From the NCBI GenBank assembly GCA_038222915.1, contig JBBRHH010000176.1, positions 1-10,465 on the forward strand: a DNA stretch of 10,465 nucleotides, written 5' to 3'. The stretch is from JBBRHH01 sp038222915. GTDB lineage: Bacteria; Planctomycetota; Phycisphaerae; Tepidisphaerales; Tepidisphaeraceae. A program made the position numbers and the translations under genes. Numbering within the stretch: the first letter of the stretch is position 1; every line of letters starts with the position of its first letter. Below, piece after piece: positions 1-7,168 of the stretch. The notes under the pieces are model-generated. The model was given only the letters and a program-made list of their open reading frames with translations. It searched no databases and was not told the origin of the DNA.

Positions 1-434
1 ATGATGCACACATCGTCGGCCACCTTCGCCAGGTGCGGCAGCATCTCGGAAAGCTCAGCCCCGGATTGGCCATGCTTCGCAAACTTGAAACGCGGCCCAA
101 GCACTGCGGCGTCCGACCGAATGAACGCATAGCGCTGTCCCGCGATAACCGACGGCGGAATCGGCTTGCCTTCCAGCCTGGCCAGCTCCGGCTTGTAGTC
201 AAACAGATCGAGTTGGCTTGGAGCTCCGGCCATAAACAGATGAATGACATGCTTCACCTTCGGCGGAAAGTGCGGCTGGCGCGGCGCAAAAAGATCGGCC
301 GGCTGCGTCGCGGCCGCGCCAAACAGTTGCGGCGCGAACGACTCGGTGAGTAGCGACGCAAGGGCGATCTTGCCCAGGCCAACGCCGCAATCGCGGAAGA
401 AGTGACGACGGGTGATGTTGAGTGGAGTGGGCAT
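1..434 (-). CDS. DUF1501 domain protein, twin-arginine signal, C-terminus beyond window
   Basis: The 144 visible residues are the N-terminal third or so of a DUF1501 protein, a family usually 400-490 residues long; the rest lies left of position 1. The protein starts MPTPLNITRRHFFRDCG, a twin-arginine (Tat) motif (RRHFF) followed by the hydrophobic run GLGKIALASLL, so export in folded form is expected. Around residues 62-77 the segment VKHVIHLFMAGAPSQLDLFD is the family's characteristic start of the mature domain (HVIHLFMxGxPSQxDxFD). DUF1501 proteins are related to the alkaline phosphatase/sulfatase superfamily, but their reaction is not established. The ATG lies six bases after the stop of the PSD1 gene and has no clear Shine-Dalgarno of its own, which suggests translational coupling. 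PSD1-DUF1501 pairs are standard in planctomycetes and are thought to act together in the periplasm, possibly on polysaccharides; that role is inference. Confidence 0.93.
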   Translation of the reverse strand, partial: MPTPLNITRRHFFRDCGVGLGKIALASLLTESFAPQLFGAAATQPADLFAPRQPHFPPKVKHVIHLFMAGAPSQLDLFDYKPELARLEGKPIPPSVIAGQRYAFIRSDAAVLGPRFKFAKHGQSGAELSEMLPHLAKVADDVCI

Positions 435-440
435 GTCGGC

Positions 441-3400
441 TCAATTCTTGGTAACAGTCTCGTCCAGATTCAATATCGATCGCGCGACGGTGGTCCACGT
501 CGCTCTCTCCGCCGCGTTCCCTTCGCCAGGGCCGGCTACTTTATTCGCGTCGAGTTCCTTTTTCTCGAATCGCTCGCGCTGCTTCTTCGCGAACTCCACC
601 AGCATCGTCAGTTCATCCTGCTCCGGCGGCCGGGTTAGGCAGTGACGGAAGATGCTTGCTGCTTTCGCACTGTCGTCGCCTTTGTCCTTCGCTGCCGATT
701 TACCCAGTGCCTGTGCAGCCTCCATGCCTGCCGCGTCGTTCAGCAGCATCAGCGCCTGCAACGGCGTATTGGACACTTCGCGCCGCGGGCAGCTGGCCTC
801 GCCGGTGGGGGCGTCGAACATGTTGTACATGGCGAAGGGCGCGGTGCGCTTGGAGAACGTGTAGAGGCTGCGGCGGTAGCGGTCTTCGCCGGTGCTGACG
901 TTCCAGGTGAGCGGGCCGTAGGTGCCTTCGGTGGTGATGGACGGAAGCTGCGGGGGAAATACGCTCGGTCCGCCGATCTTCGATGAAAGCAGGCCTGCTG
1001 ACCTCAGGGATGAATCGCGCACGATCTCGGCCTCGACGCGGAATCGCGGGCCGCGCGTCAGCAGAATGTTCTGTGGATCGTGGGCGATCAACTCCGGCGT
1101 CACCCGCGATGACTGGCGATAGGTGCTGCTCATCACAATGAAACGATCGAGCTTCTTGAGCGACCATCCCTGTTTCACAAACTCCACCGCGAGGTAATCG
1201 AGCAGTTCCGGATGCGACGGCAGTTCACCCTGGTATCCGAAATCCTCGGTCGTGCGAACAATGCCCCGGCCGAAGAAAGCGGCCCACTGCCGGTTGGCGA
1301 TCACACGCGCCGTCAGCGGATTCTTTCCGGAGACGAGCCACTCCGCCAGGCCCAGCCGATTGCGCGGTTCATCCTTCGAAAGCGGCGGAAGGAAACCAGG
1401 CACGTCAGCGCTAACCGCCTCTTTGCTCTGCAAAAATTCGCCGCGATGGTGAATGTGCGTGGTGCGTGCATGCTCCGGCGGGCGCTCGGTCAATACCAGC
1501 GTGGAGGCTGGTGAAGGAACGCCGCGGGCGGCGTCGATCTCCTTGCGCGCCTCGGCCAATTCTGGGGCGATGCTCAGGAAATAGTGCATCAACCGGCCGC
1601 GCTGCTCGGCCGAGCGATCGGTGGCCGGAACGGCGAGTGCTTCTTCCACCTCCGGCGGCAGCGTGCTCGATTGCGCCGCGCGGGCATCGGTCGAGACCGA
1701 TAGGCGGAAATGCCCGAGCGAAGATGCGTAATAACGCTCGAACAGCATGTGGATTTTCAGATCGCCAGCCGCCGCCGTCGGAGCGGCGAGGCCAAACACG
1801 GCAATGTGCGGCTTCCCCTGGCCGCCGTTAATGGACCAGCCGCTTTGCGCGTCGGTGTCGATAGCGTTGGTCACTGGCGAACTACCGAAGCTGGCGACGG
1901 CCGTGTTGAACTTCGCGTCCTGCCCGGCGGCGTTCAGCGTGATCGTGCTGAGGAGAAAGTCGCCGAACGCGCCTTCGTAATAGACCATTCCCGGACCGTG
2001 CTTGGGCAGGCTGTCGTGCGGCAGCGCTTCCAGGCGCACCGCGGTGATGCCCTTCAAATCCGTCGGCAGGGTGAGGTCGTACGTGTCGCTCTTCGTGATG
2101 TCGCCGCTGACGAGGACGGAATTGTCGGGCAACACGTCCAGCGTCGGGCTATTGCTGCTCATCGCCGTCGGCTTGAGCATCGTCCATTTCACGGCCTTGG
2201 CGGATTCGCGCTTTTCCCATTCGCCAAAGCTGTGATCGATGGCCGCCTGCCGCTGCGCTTCCACCGAACCGGCCTCCTTCCGGGGCGATCCGATCGCCAG
2301 CCGCGCGCGGGCAATCGTGTGCTTCGTGCCGAAGTTTTGTTTGAGTGTGACGGTCCAATGAACACTGTCAGTGCCAATGACCGGCTTCTGGAAATGAAAC
2401 GTGGCCGAGTGATTCTTGCCTTCCTGCGGCGAAACACCCCAGCCCTTGGTGTCATTTCCATCAATCGCGGCCGCAACGGCGAAATCCTTCTGCGAGAAGT
2501 CGGCCTCGGCTCGAACAATCTTCACATCTGTCGGCTTGTCAGCGTCGTCTTTGGTGACCTTCACACTGATTTCGCTAAGCACGAAGTTGCCGTTAGGCGC
2601 TCGGCCGGGGCCTTTGCCGTCGGCCGCGAGAACTTCCAAGCGAATGCGGTCGGCGTTGGCCGGCACTGCATCAAACTCAAAAGTGTAAACGTCCTTGTCG
2701 GGGGCTTCGCCCGTGAACCGGAAAGATCCATCCGGCTGCTTCTCGGCGGGAACGCCGCTGGCGGTGGCAACCTTCGCTCCCACGAGAGGATGAAACTCGA
2801 CATTCTGCAACGGCCATTTTCCCGGCAGTTCGGCCGTAAGCTTTGCCACCTTCGCGTCGGCCGCCTCTCTGCGCTTGGCCGCGTCCGGCGGAGGCAAGTC
2901 GTATTCCGGCTCGTCGGCGTTGTCGAGAAACGCCATCAACTGGTAGTAGTCCTTCTGCGTGATCGGATCGAACTTGTGTGAATGGCACTGGGCGCAGCCC
3001 ACCGTCATGCCAAGCCAGGTCGTGCCGGTGACGTTGGTGCGATCGACGATCGAGTAAAAACGAAACTCAAGCGGATCGGTCCCACCCTCTTCGTTACGCA
3101 TCGTATTGCGGTGAAAGCCTGTCGCGATCTTCTGGTCGACGGTTGCAGTGGGTAGCATATCGCCGGCCAGTTGCTCGATGGTGAATCTGTCGAAGGGCAT
3201 GTCGGCGTTGAGCGCGTTGATCACCCAGTCCCGATAAGGCCAGATCGAACGCGGCCGGTCTTTTTCGTAGCCGTTGGTGTCCGCATATCGCGCGAGGTCC
3301 AGCCAGCGGCGCGCCCATCGCTCGCCATATTGCGGCGAGGCAAGGAGATGGTCGACCAGCTTTTCATAAGCATCGGGCGATTCGTCCTTCGCAAACGCGT

Positions 3401-3983
3401 CTGCCTCCTCGGGCGTCGGCGGAAGGCCGATCAGATCGAGATAGAGTCGCCGCGCCAGCGTGTAGCGATCGGCCTGCGCGGAAGGATGCAGCCCCTCGGC
3501 CTCCAGCCGCGCAAGGACAAAATAATCGATGGCGTTCTTCGGCCAATCAGCCTGCTTCACCTTCGGCAATTCCACCTGCACGGGCGGCACAAACGCCCAG
3601 TGCGTTTTGTATTCCGCGCCCTCGGCCACCCATTGCTTGAATATCTTCTTTTGTGCATCGGTCAGCGTGAGACGGCTGGCCGGCGGCGGCATTAATTCGT
3701 CTTCGTCGCTGGAGAAGATGCGTTTGACGGCCTCGCTCTCGCCAGGCTTGCCAGGCACGATGGCGGGCACGCCGGACTTTCCGCCCTTGAGGGCCGAATC
3801 GCGGAGGTCGAAGCGCAGCATCCCCTTGCGGGCGTTGTCGTCCAGGCCATGGCATTTGAGGCAGGTGCCGGAGAGAAAGGGGCGGACATCGCGGTTGAAG
3901 TCCACCTTCGCATCGGCGGCGTGCGCCAACGGGGCGGCCAGGAGGGCCGACAGAAGAGGGACAAGTTTCCAGGTTCGATTCAA
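441..3983 (-). CDS. PSD1 / DUF1549-DUF1553 protein with planctomycete cytochrome c domain
   Basis: Predicted 1180 residues from a TTG start at 3983. I chose it because AGGAGG sits seven bases upstream and the protein then begins with a normal signal peptide (NRTWKLVPLLSALLAAPLAHA). The reading frame stays open further upstream to 4121, but that extension has no signal-like start. Domains in order: planctomycete cytochrome C (PF07635) with haem motif CLKCH at residues 41-45 and LMPPP at about 97-101, whose Met may be the sixth haem ligand; DUF1549 at about 147-355 with a second motif CAQCH at 330-334 followed by SHKFDPITQKDYY; two tandem beta-rich modules at about 433-566 and 633-766; DUF1553 from about 875 to the end, with SNTPLQAL at 1071-1078 and the typical ending SILNLDET. 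The family is exported and occurs beside DUF1501 genes; its catalytic role is unproven. It heads a two-gene operon with the DUF1501 gene. Confidence 0.95.
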   Translation of the reverse strand: MNRTWKLVPLLSALLAAPLAHAADAKVDFNRDVRPFLSGTCLKCHGLDDNARKGMLRFDLRDSALKGGKSGVPAIVPGKPGESEAVKRIFSSDEDELMPPPASRLTLTDAQKKIFKQWVAEGAEYKTHWAFVPPVQVELPKVKQADWPKNAIDYFVLARLEAEGLHPSAQADRYTLARRLYLDLIGLPPTPEEADAFAKDESPDAYEKLVDHLLASPQYGERWARRWLDLARYADTNGYEKDRPRSIWPYRDWVINALNADMPFDRFTIEQLAGDMLPTATVDQKIATGFHRNTMRNEEGGTDPLEFRFYSIVDRTNVTGTTWLGMTVGCAQCHSHKFDPITQKDYYQLMAFLDNADEPEYDLPPPDAAKRREAADAKVAKLTAELPGKWPLQNVEFHPLVGAKVATASGVPAEKQPDGSFRFTGEAPDKDVYTFEFDAVPANADRIRLEVLAADGKGPGRAPNGNFVLSEISVKVTKDDADKPTDVKIVRAEADFSQKDFAVAAAIDGNDTKGWGVSPQEGKNHSATFHFQKPVIGTDSVHWTVTLKQNFGTKHTIARARLAIGSPRKEAGSVEAQRQAAIDHSFGEWEKRESAKAVKWTMLKPTAMSSNSPTLDVLPDNSVLVSGDITKSDTYDLTLPTDLKGITAVRLEALPHDSLPKHGPGMVYYEGAFGDFLLSTITLNAAGQDAKFNTAVASFGSSPVTNAIDTDAQSGWSINGGQGKPHIAVFGLAAPTAAAGDLKIHMLFERYYASSLGHFRLSVSTDARAAQSSTLPPEVEEALAVPATDRSAEQRGRLMHYFLSIAPELAEARKEIDAARGVPSPASTLVLTERPPEHARTTHIHHRGEFLQSKEAVSADVPGFLPPLSKDEPRNRLGLAEWLVSGKNPLTARVIANRQWAAFFGRGIVRTTEDFGYQGELPSHPELLDYLAVEFVKQGWSLKKLDRFIVMSSTYRQSSRVTPELIAHDPQNILLTRGPRFRVEAEIVRDSSLRSAGLLSSKIGGPSVFPPQLPSITTEGTYGPLTWNVSTGEDRYRRSLYTFSKRTAPFAMYNMFDAPTGEASCPRREVSNTPLQALMLLNDAAGMEAAQALGKSAAKDKGDDSAKAASIFRHCLTRPPEQDELTMLVEFAKKQRERFEKKELDANKVAGPGEGNAAERATWTTVARSILNLDETVTKN
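1686..2087 (-). repeat. Second copy of internal beta-rich module in the PSD1 protein
   Basis: Residues about 633-766 of the PSD1 protein. Shared landmarks with the first copy, in the same order: a YxL/F strand, VRLEAL, GPG, GDFLLSTI, an AIDxD turn, a GW pair, a GK-H-A-F strand and a closing strand with FRLSVSTDA. The pattern is that of a galactose-binding-like (F5/8 type C) beta-sandwich, but this fold call is inference from strand pattern only. Confidence 0.6.
2286..2687 (-). repeat. First copy of internal beta-rich module in the PSD1 protein
   Basis: Residues about 433-566 of the PSD1 protein. Landmarks: YTFEFD, IRLEVLA, GPG, GNFVLSEISV, AAIDGND, KGWGV, a GKNHSATF strand and a closing strand with ARLAIGS. 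The same series of landmarks recurs about 200 residues later, so the two segments look like an old tandem duplication. Identity is low enough that the DNA no longer shows the repeat. Confidence 0.6.
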
Positions 3984-3990
3984 CGGAGAG

Positions 3991-3996
3991 CCTCCT
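3991..3996 (-). promoter_or_regulatory. Shine-Dalgarno site that fixes the PSD1 start at TTG
   Basis: On the minus strand this reads AGGAGG, a full match to the anti-SD core, seven bases before TTG at 3983. No ATG or GTG follows at a usable distance, and the signal peptide begins immediately after the TTG, so the site decides the start. Confidence 0.75.
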
Positions 3997-4037
3997 GTTG
4001 CCGGGAACAAACGCGCTAAAAACGAGCTAATGTGTTG

Positions 4038-4048
4038 ATCCTGAGGAT
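4038..4048. promoter_or_regulatory. 11-base palindrome near the putative PSD1 transcription start
   Basis: ATCCT-G-AGGAT is a perfect inverted repeat with a one-base centre. It lies just downstream of the minus-strand TATAAG candidate, about where transcription would begin, which would suit an operator. The arms are only five bases long, so chance is quite possible. Confidence 0.25.
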
Positions 4049-4049
4049 A

Positions 4050-4055
4050 CTTATA
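4050..4055 (-). promoter_or_regulatory. Candidate -10 element for the PSD1-DUF1501 operon
   Basis: The minus strand reads TATAAG, five of six matches to TATAAT, in the only AT-rich patch of the 176-base divergent region. It would give a leader of about 60 bases before the TTG start. At 16-18 bases upstream there is no recognisable TTGACA (the 17-base position reads GGGCAC), so the call is weak. Confidence 0.3.
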
Positions 4056-4144
4056 AAGAAGTACGCGCGGTAGTGCCCGTTGTTCGAATTCAACGGAGTT
4101 TGGCGTCTGCCGATTGCACAAAAAGCCGGCCAGTCGCAGGCGTC

Positions 4145-4153
4145 TGCTACACT
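4145..4153 (+). promoter_or_regulatory. Candidate extended -10 for the hydrolase gene
   Basis: TGCTACACT fits an extended -10 (TGn followed by TAnnnT) and lies six bases before the ATG at 4160. If used, transcription would start at or next to that ATG, giving a leaderless message, or a leader of about 42 bases for the alternative ATG at 4202. No -35 match is seen. Confidence 0.25.
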
Positions 4154-4159
4154 CTCGCT

Positions 4160-5140
4160 ATGAACAGAGTTCGACCTGAGCCACATATTTGTCAGACAAA
4201 AATGTCAGGCGTTCTTCTGGCGATCCTCCTTTGTTCGTCCAGCGCATTCGGGCGCGATGGCGTGAAGCACACCTGCCCGATGGGGCGCGATTATTTCCTG
4301 TTCGCGCCCGCAAAGCCGGATCCGGCCAAGACGTACTGGCTGGTAGTAGGCGTGCACGGCGCGGGCGGCAGCGGCAAGGACATGTCCGGCCTCGGGTCGT
4401 GGCTGGATCGCGGCGACTGCATCGCCGTAGCGCCAAGTTTTCCGAGTGGCTACCAACTGCTGGAGAAGGAGACAGACCCGCAACTGCTCGGCATCGTGAA
4501 GGAGCTCGGCGAAAAATACAAATTGCATCCGAAGCTCTTCGTCACCGGCCATTCCGGCGGCGCTCAGTTCGCCCACCGCTTCACCATCGCGCATCCGGAC
4601 CTGGTGATGGGGTGCTGCGCAACGTCGGCCGGTTCATGGGCGACGGGGCGCGGCTGGGGCGATCTGGACGCAAATGCGGCCGGCATTCCCATCGCGATCT
4701 CCTGTGGAGAAAAAGACACCGAGCTGATGGCCGTCGGCGCCCCGATGGGCCGGCTGGAATGGGCAAAGGCGTTTGAGAAACGGTTGGCCGAGAAAGAGTT
4801 TTTGTACAAGGCCAAGTATTGGCCCGGGGCGGGACACATGGGCGACGCGAAGGGAAATGCGCAACTGGAGACCGAGGCGTTTTCAATTGGCATAGGCGGC
4901 CTGATCGGCAAGCAGCGCATGGAGATCGATGCGCGGCTGAAGACGATTGCGACAATGATCGCAGGCAAAAGCGCAAAGTCGGCCGACGCGATCGCCGAGT
5001 TGAAAAAGCTGGTGGAAGGACTGGACGAAAAGCAGATCAAGGCCGCACTGGAAGACGCTGGCTGGCACGCGGGAGAGGCCGGGGTGGCGGCGTGTTTGAA
5101 GCGGGTGCGGGAATATGTGGCGGAGGAGACGGGGCGTTAG
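4160..5140 (+). CDS. Exported alpha/beta hydrolase (PHB depolymerase / dienelactone hydrolase-like)
   Basis: 326 residues from the ATG at 4160. An in-frame ATG at 4202 (312 residues) is equally possible, since neither has a clear ribosome binding site. The hydrophobic run GVLLAILLCSSSAFG after MSG looks like a signal peptide, so the enzyme probably works outside the cytoplasm. Counting from 4160: oxyanion-type loop HGAGGSG at 66-72, nucleophile elbow GHSGG with Ser132, acid Asp186 in CGEKDT, and base His226 in GAGHMG. The triad is complete and correctly spaced. This architecture is typical of small esterases related to polyhydroxybutyrate depolymerases and feruloyl-esterase-like proteins; the substrate cannot be read. 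A charged helical tail follows from about residue 255 (repeated IAELKKLVEGL-type segments), longer than a minimal hydrolase needs and of unknown role. The gene diverges from the PSD1 operon, so shared control is possible. Confidence 0.88.
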   Translation: MNRVRPEPHICQTKMSGVLLAILLCSSSAFGRDGVKHTCPMGRDYFLFAPAKPDPAKTYWLVVGVHGAGGSGKDMSGLGSWLDRGDCIAVAPSFPSGYQLLEKETDPQLLGIVKELGEKYKLHPKLFVTGHSGGAQFAHRFTIAHPDLVMGCCATSAGSWATGRGWGDLDANAAGIPIAISCGEKDTELMAVGAPMGRLEWAKAFEKRLAEKEFLYKAKYWPGAGHMGDAKGNAQLETEAFSIGIGGLIGKQRMEIDARLKTIATMIAGKSAKSADAIAELKKLVEGLDEKQIKAALEDAGWHAGEAGVAACLKRVREYVAEETGR

Positions 5141-5192
5141 CGGAGCGGATGTAGAAAAGAAAATAGTGTTCGTATGGAACCAGGAGTCTGAA

Positions 5193-5441
5193 ATGGCAAA
5201 GCTGGTACGAGTTCGAAAATGGGGCGCAGGTCTTGGTATCCGCCTACCGAAGTCTTTTGCTTCGCAACGTCGAATCGTTGCGGGATCTCTGGTCAACGTA
5301 GGTGACCTGAAGATCGTCGCAGCTCGGTCGGCGCGATCAGGGCGCCCAAGGCGCTACTCATTGAGAGATATGCTGAAACACTATCAGCACTTTCCGAAGG
5401 AGCTGGATTTTCCGGCGATGGGACGTGAGATTGGCGGCTAA
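5193..5441 (+). CDS. MazE-like antitoxin, AbrB/SpoVT fold, no adjacent toxin
   Basis: 82 residues from the ATG at 5193, which has AGGAG six bases upstream (5182-5186). The N-terminus MAKLVRVRKWGAGLGIRLPK matches the MazE/ChpI pattern (VxxRKWGNSLGVRIPK), the swapped-hairpin DNA-binding fold of the AbrB/MazE/SpoVT class. The middle (GSLVNVGDLKIVAAR) fits the second half of that fold. The C-terminal part (YSLRDMLKHY through ELDFPAMGREIGG) resembles the toxin-binding tail of MazE proteins (YTLEELL, then an acidic stretch ending VGREVW). Such antitoxins normally repress their own promoter and neutralise an mRNA endonuclease encoded just downstream. Here the downstream gene is on the opposite strand and upstream is a hydrolase 52 bases away, so no MazF or other toxin is adjacent. 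It may be an orphan antitoxin, partner of a distant toxin, or a plain transcription regulator. Confidence 0.82.
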   Translation: MAKLVRVRKWGAGLGIRLPKSFASQRRIVAGSLVNVGDLKIVAARSARSGRPRRYSLRDMLKHYQHFPKELDFPAMGREIGG

Positions 5442-7012
5442 TTGCCCGAGCTGGGTTTGCTGCTCGCCTGCTTGCGATTCCGATCGATATATTCCCGCCA
5501 CAAATCCTTCTTCACATAAATGTACATCGCAATCCCCGGCCGAAGGCCGCGCGGGCCCGCCACGTGATATTCCCCGGCGTTGAGCAGAATGTCTTCCTTG
5601 TCTTCCGCCACGTCGGACGAGACGAGCAGGATCGGAACGTCGATTGTTTTCGGCGCGTCCATCAGATATCCGATATTCGGAAACCGGCGGAGATACCACG
5701 GAATCGGCCAGCAGTTTTCACCGGCCGCGATCTTGATCGGGATGTCGTGCCCCTGTGGGTCGGCGCTCGCGAGCGATTCAACCAGGTCGCGGATCTTCAG
5801 TACGTCCGGGCTGGAGTGGCCGTAAACGTAGGGGTTGCGCTGGTCCGCGGGATACCGGAAGTTCGCGTTGTACGATTGCCACCCCAGGTTGGTAAGGCCG
5901 GCGAGGAGAATCAACGTCGCGAGGATTTTCACCGGTCGGGTGGGCAGGTTACGCAGCAGGGCGGCCGATCCGATCCCGGCCAGCAGGATGAACCCGGCGA
6001 GAAAGTTCAGCGCATTCCAGGGCGTTTTGTACGGCACGATGCAGTGGATCAATGTCAGGATCAGGGTGTAGACGGTGAGGAACCGCGCAAGGTGGAGGTG
6101 GGCCTTGCGGATGCCCTGGCCGGTGATCGCGGCGAGCATGCCGACCAGCGCCAGGATCAGGATGAACCCCTCGGAAAAGATCGGCCCGCCGCCGCCGTAG
6201 TTCCAGCCGAGGATGCGAAAATAATATCCAAATGGCTGATCGTGAATACTCACCTGCGCACGGTGAAAATAGCTGGCGTAGGTGAGGATCGAATCAAGCG
6301 GCCCGCGCCCGGGTTGGAGGAAGTTTGAAAAGAGCAGCATCGAAGCGAGTACACCAACGGTGATGCCGCCAGTGTGGCTGGCCCAGCGATGCGCGGGCAT
6401 TTCCAGGAGATGGCGGTGCAGCGGATGGCGATGCCAGAGGGCGCAAATCAGCACGCTGGCGAACATCGAAAAGAAGACCAGCGAAAACGTCTCCTTCGTC
6501 GCGTGCATCAGGCCAAGCGAAAGCCCGGCAACCACCATCCACCGCCGATGTCGCGTGCGAAACAATCGCCAGCCGGCGCCAATCGCGCCCAGCGTGAAAA
6601 AGACGAAGAGAATCTCGTGAATGAAATACCGGCTGTAGAAAACCATGGCCGGCGAAAGCGCCAGCAACGCGGCGGCAACGGTCGCCGCCAGTTTTCCCGT
6701 GCCATCCGCAAAGAGAAGAATCAGCAGGATGCTGAGAATGCCGAAGAAGGCCGGAACGCGGCGGTAATCAGTCTCGGTGAGATCGATCCAATGCTTGGCA
6801 TGCTCGAGGGCAGCCGCCACGCGCGCGGCATAGAACAACGTCGGCCCGTGATATTCGCGCGGGTTGTAGGTGAAGAGCCCTTTTTCGAACAGCTCGCGGA
6901 ATTTGTCGGCGTTGATCGATTCGTCCGCATGCAGCGGCCGAAGCGAAAGCTGTGGAAGCCGAAAAGCAGCGGCCGTCGTTAGCGAGGCAAACAGCTCCAA
7001 AAAAAACAGCAC
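5438..7012 (-). CDS. TIGR03663-type (Agl23-like) GT-C membrane protein
   Basis: 524 residues if translation starts at GTG 7012; the frame stays open to a TTG at 7150 (570 residues), but that stretch contains a terminator-like hairpin and would put about 46 atypical residues before the first membrane helix. Many hydrophobic helices fill the first 380 residues; the last 145 or so are a soluble tail. Diagnostic features: LRPLHADES with the acidic pair at 30-31, then REYHGP at about 52-57. The invariant DE and HGP of TIGR03663 are thus both present. Further family-like segments are YSRYFIHE at 126-133, PYKTPWN near 327-333 and YVYGHSSPDVL near 395. The family resembles dolichyl-phosphate-mannose protein mannosyltransferases (GT-C fold) and is named for an association with archaeal flippase activity; donor and acceptor are unknown. 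Its stop codon overlaps that of the convergent MazE-like gene. Confidence 0.88.
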   Translation of the reverse strand: MLFFLELFASLTTAAAFRLPQLSLRPLHADESINADKFRELFEKGLFTYNPREYHGPTLFYAARVAAALEHAKHWIDLTETDYRRVPAFFGILSILLILLFADGTGKLAATVAAALLALSPAMVFYSRYFIHEILFVFFTLGAIGAGWRLFRTRHRRWMVVAGLSLGLMHATKETFSLVFFSMFASVLICALWHRHPLHRHLLEMPAHRWASHTGGITVGVLASMLLFSNFLQPGRGPLDSILTYASYFHRAQVSIHDQPFGYYFRILGWNYGGGGPIFSEGFILILALVGMLAAITGQGIRKAHLHLARFLTVYTLILTLIHCIVPYKTPWNALNFLAGFILLAGIGSAALLRNLPTRPVKILATLILLAGLTNLGWQSYNANFRYPADQRNPYVYGHSSPDVLKIRDLVESLASADPQGHDIPIKIAAGENCWPIPWYLRRFPNIGYLMDAPKTIDVPILLVSSDVAEDKEDILLNAGEYHVAGPRGLRPGIAMYIYVKKDLWREYIDRNRKQASSKPSSGN

Positions 7013-7084
7013 CCGGTGTTGCAGGTGATATGGATGAAGGTTGAGGGCCGAATGCTCGGTGCCGCCCTCCGCCTGTGCACCTGC

Positions 7085-7124
7085 AAAAGAATGAGCGGGG
7101 CGAAGACTGGCTTCGCCCCGGCTC
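7085..7124 (-). terminator. Hairpin terminator after the discoidin gene
   Basis: CGGGGCGAAG (7096-7105) and CTTCGCCCCG (7111-7120) form a perfect ten-base stem with a five-base loop, extended by GAG/CTC around a single bulged G. On the minus strand it is followed by ATTCTTTT (7092-7085). It lies about 45 bases beyond the discoidin stop at 7169, so it should end the cytochrome-discoidin transcript. It falls inside the longest open frame of the next gene, which argues for a shorter version of that gene. Confidence 0.7.
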
Positions 7125-7168
7125 TTATCGGTCTCGGAATTCTGCGTCAATTGATATTCGCTGGAGAA

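Larger units (their letters stand above)
3974..4098. repeat. Near-exact 15/16-base direct repeat flanking the PSD1 leader
   Basis: TTCGATTCAACGGAG at 3974-3988 recurs as TTCGAATTCAACGGAG at 4083-4098, in the same orientation, about 110 bases apart. They differ by one inserted A. The first copy covers the proposed PSD1 start codon; the second lies in the divergent intergenic region. The copies could be regulatory sites or the remnant of a small duplication. Confidence 0.5.

Noticed and set aside
1710..2981. 423-codon open frame on the plus strand
   Set aside because: It lies wholly antisense to the PSD1 gene, whose domains are unmistakable. Its product is Arg/Val-rich with no recognisable domain, as expected of a shadow frame in GC-rich DNA.
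5174..5191. Five-codon mini-frame (MEPGV) just before the antitoxin ATG
   Set aside because: It overlaps the ribosome binding site and could be a leader peptide, but a frame this short arises easily by chance.
5447..5466. CGAGC/GCTCG inverted repeat after the antitoxin-like gene as a terminator
   Set aside because: Only five base pairs with a ten-base loop, no T run behind it, and it lies within the convergent coding region.
5564..6328. 254-codon open frame on the plus strand
   Set aside because: Antisense shadow of the Agl23-like membrane protein, with no recognisable domain.
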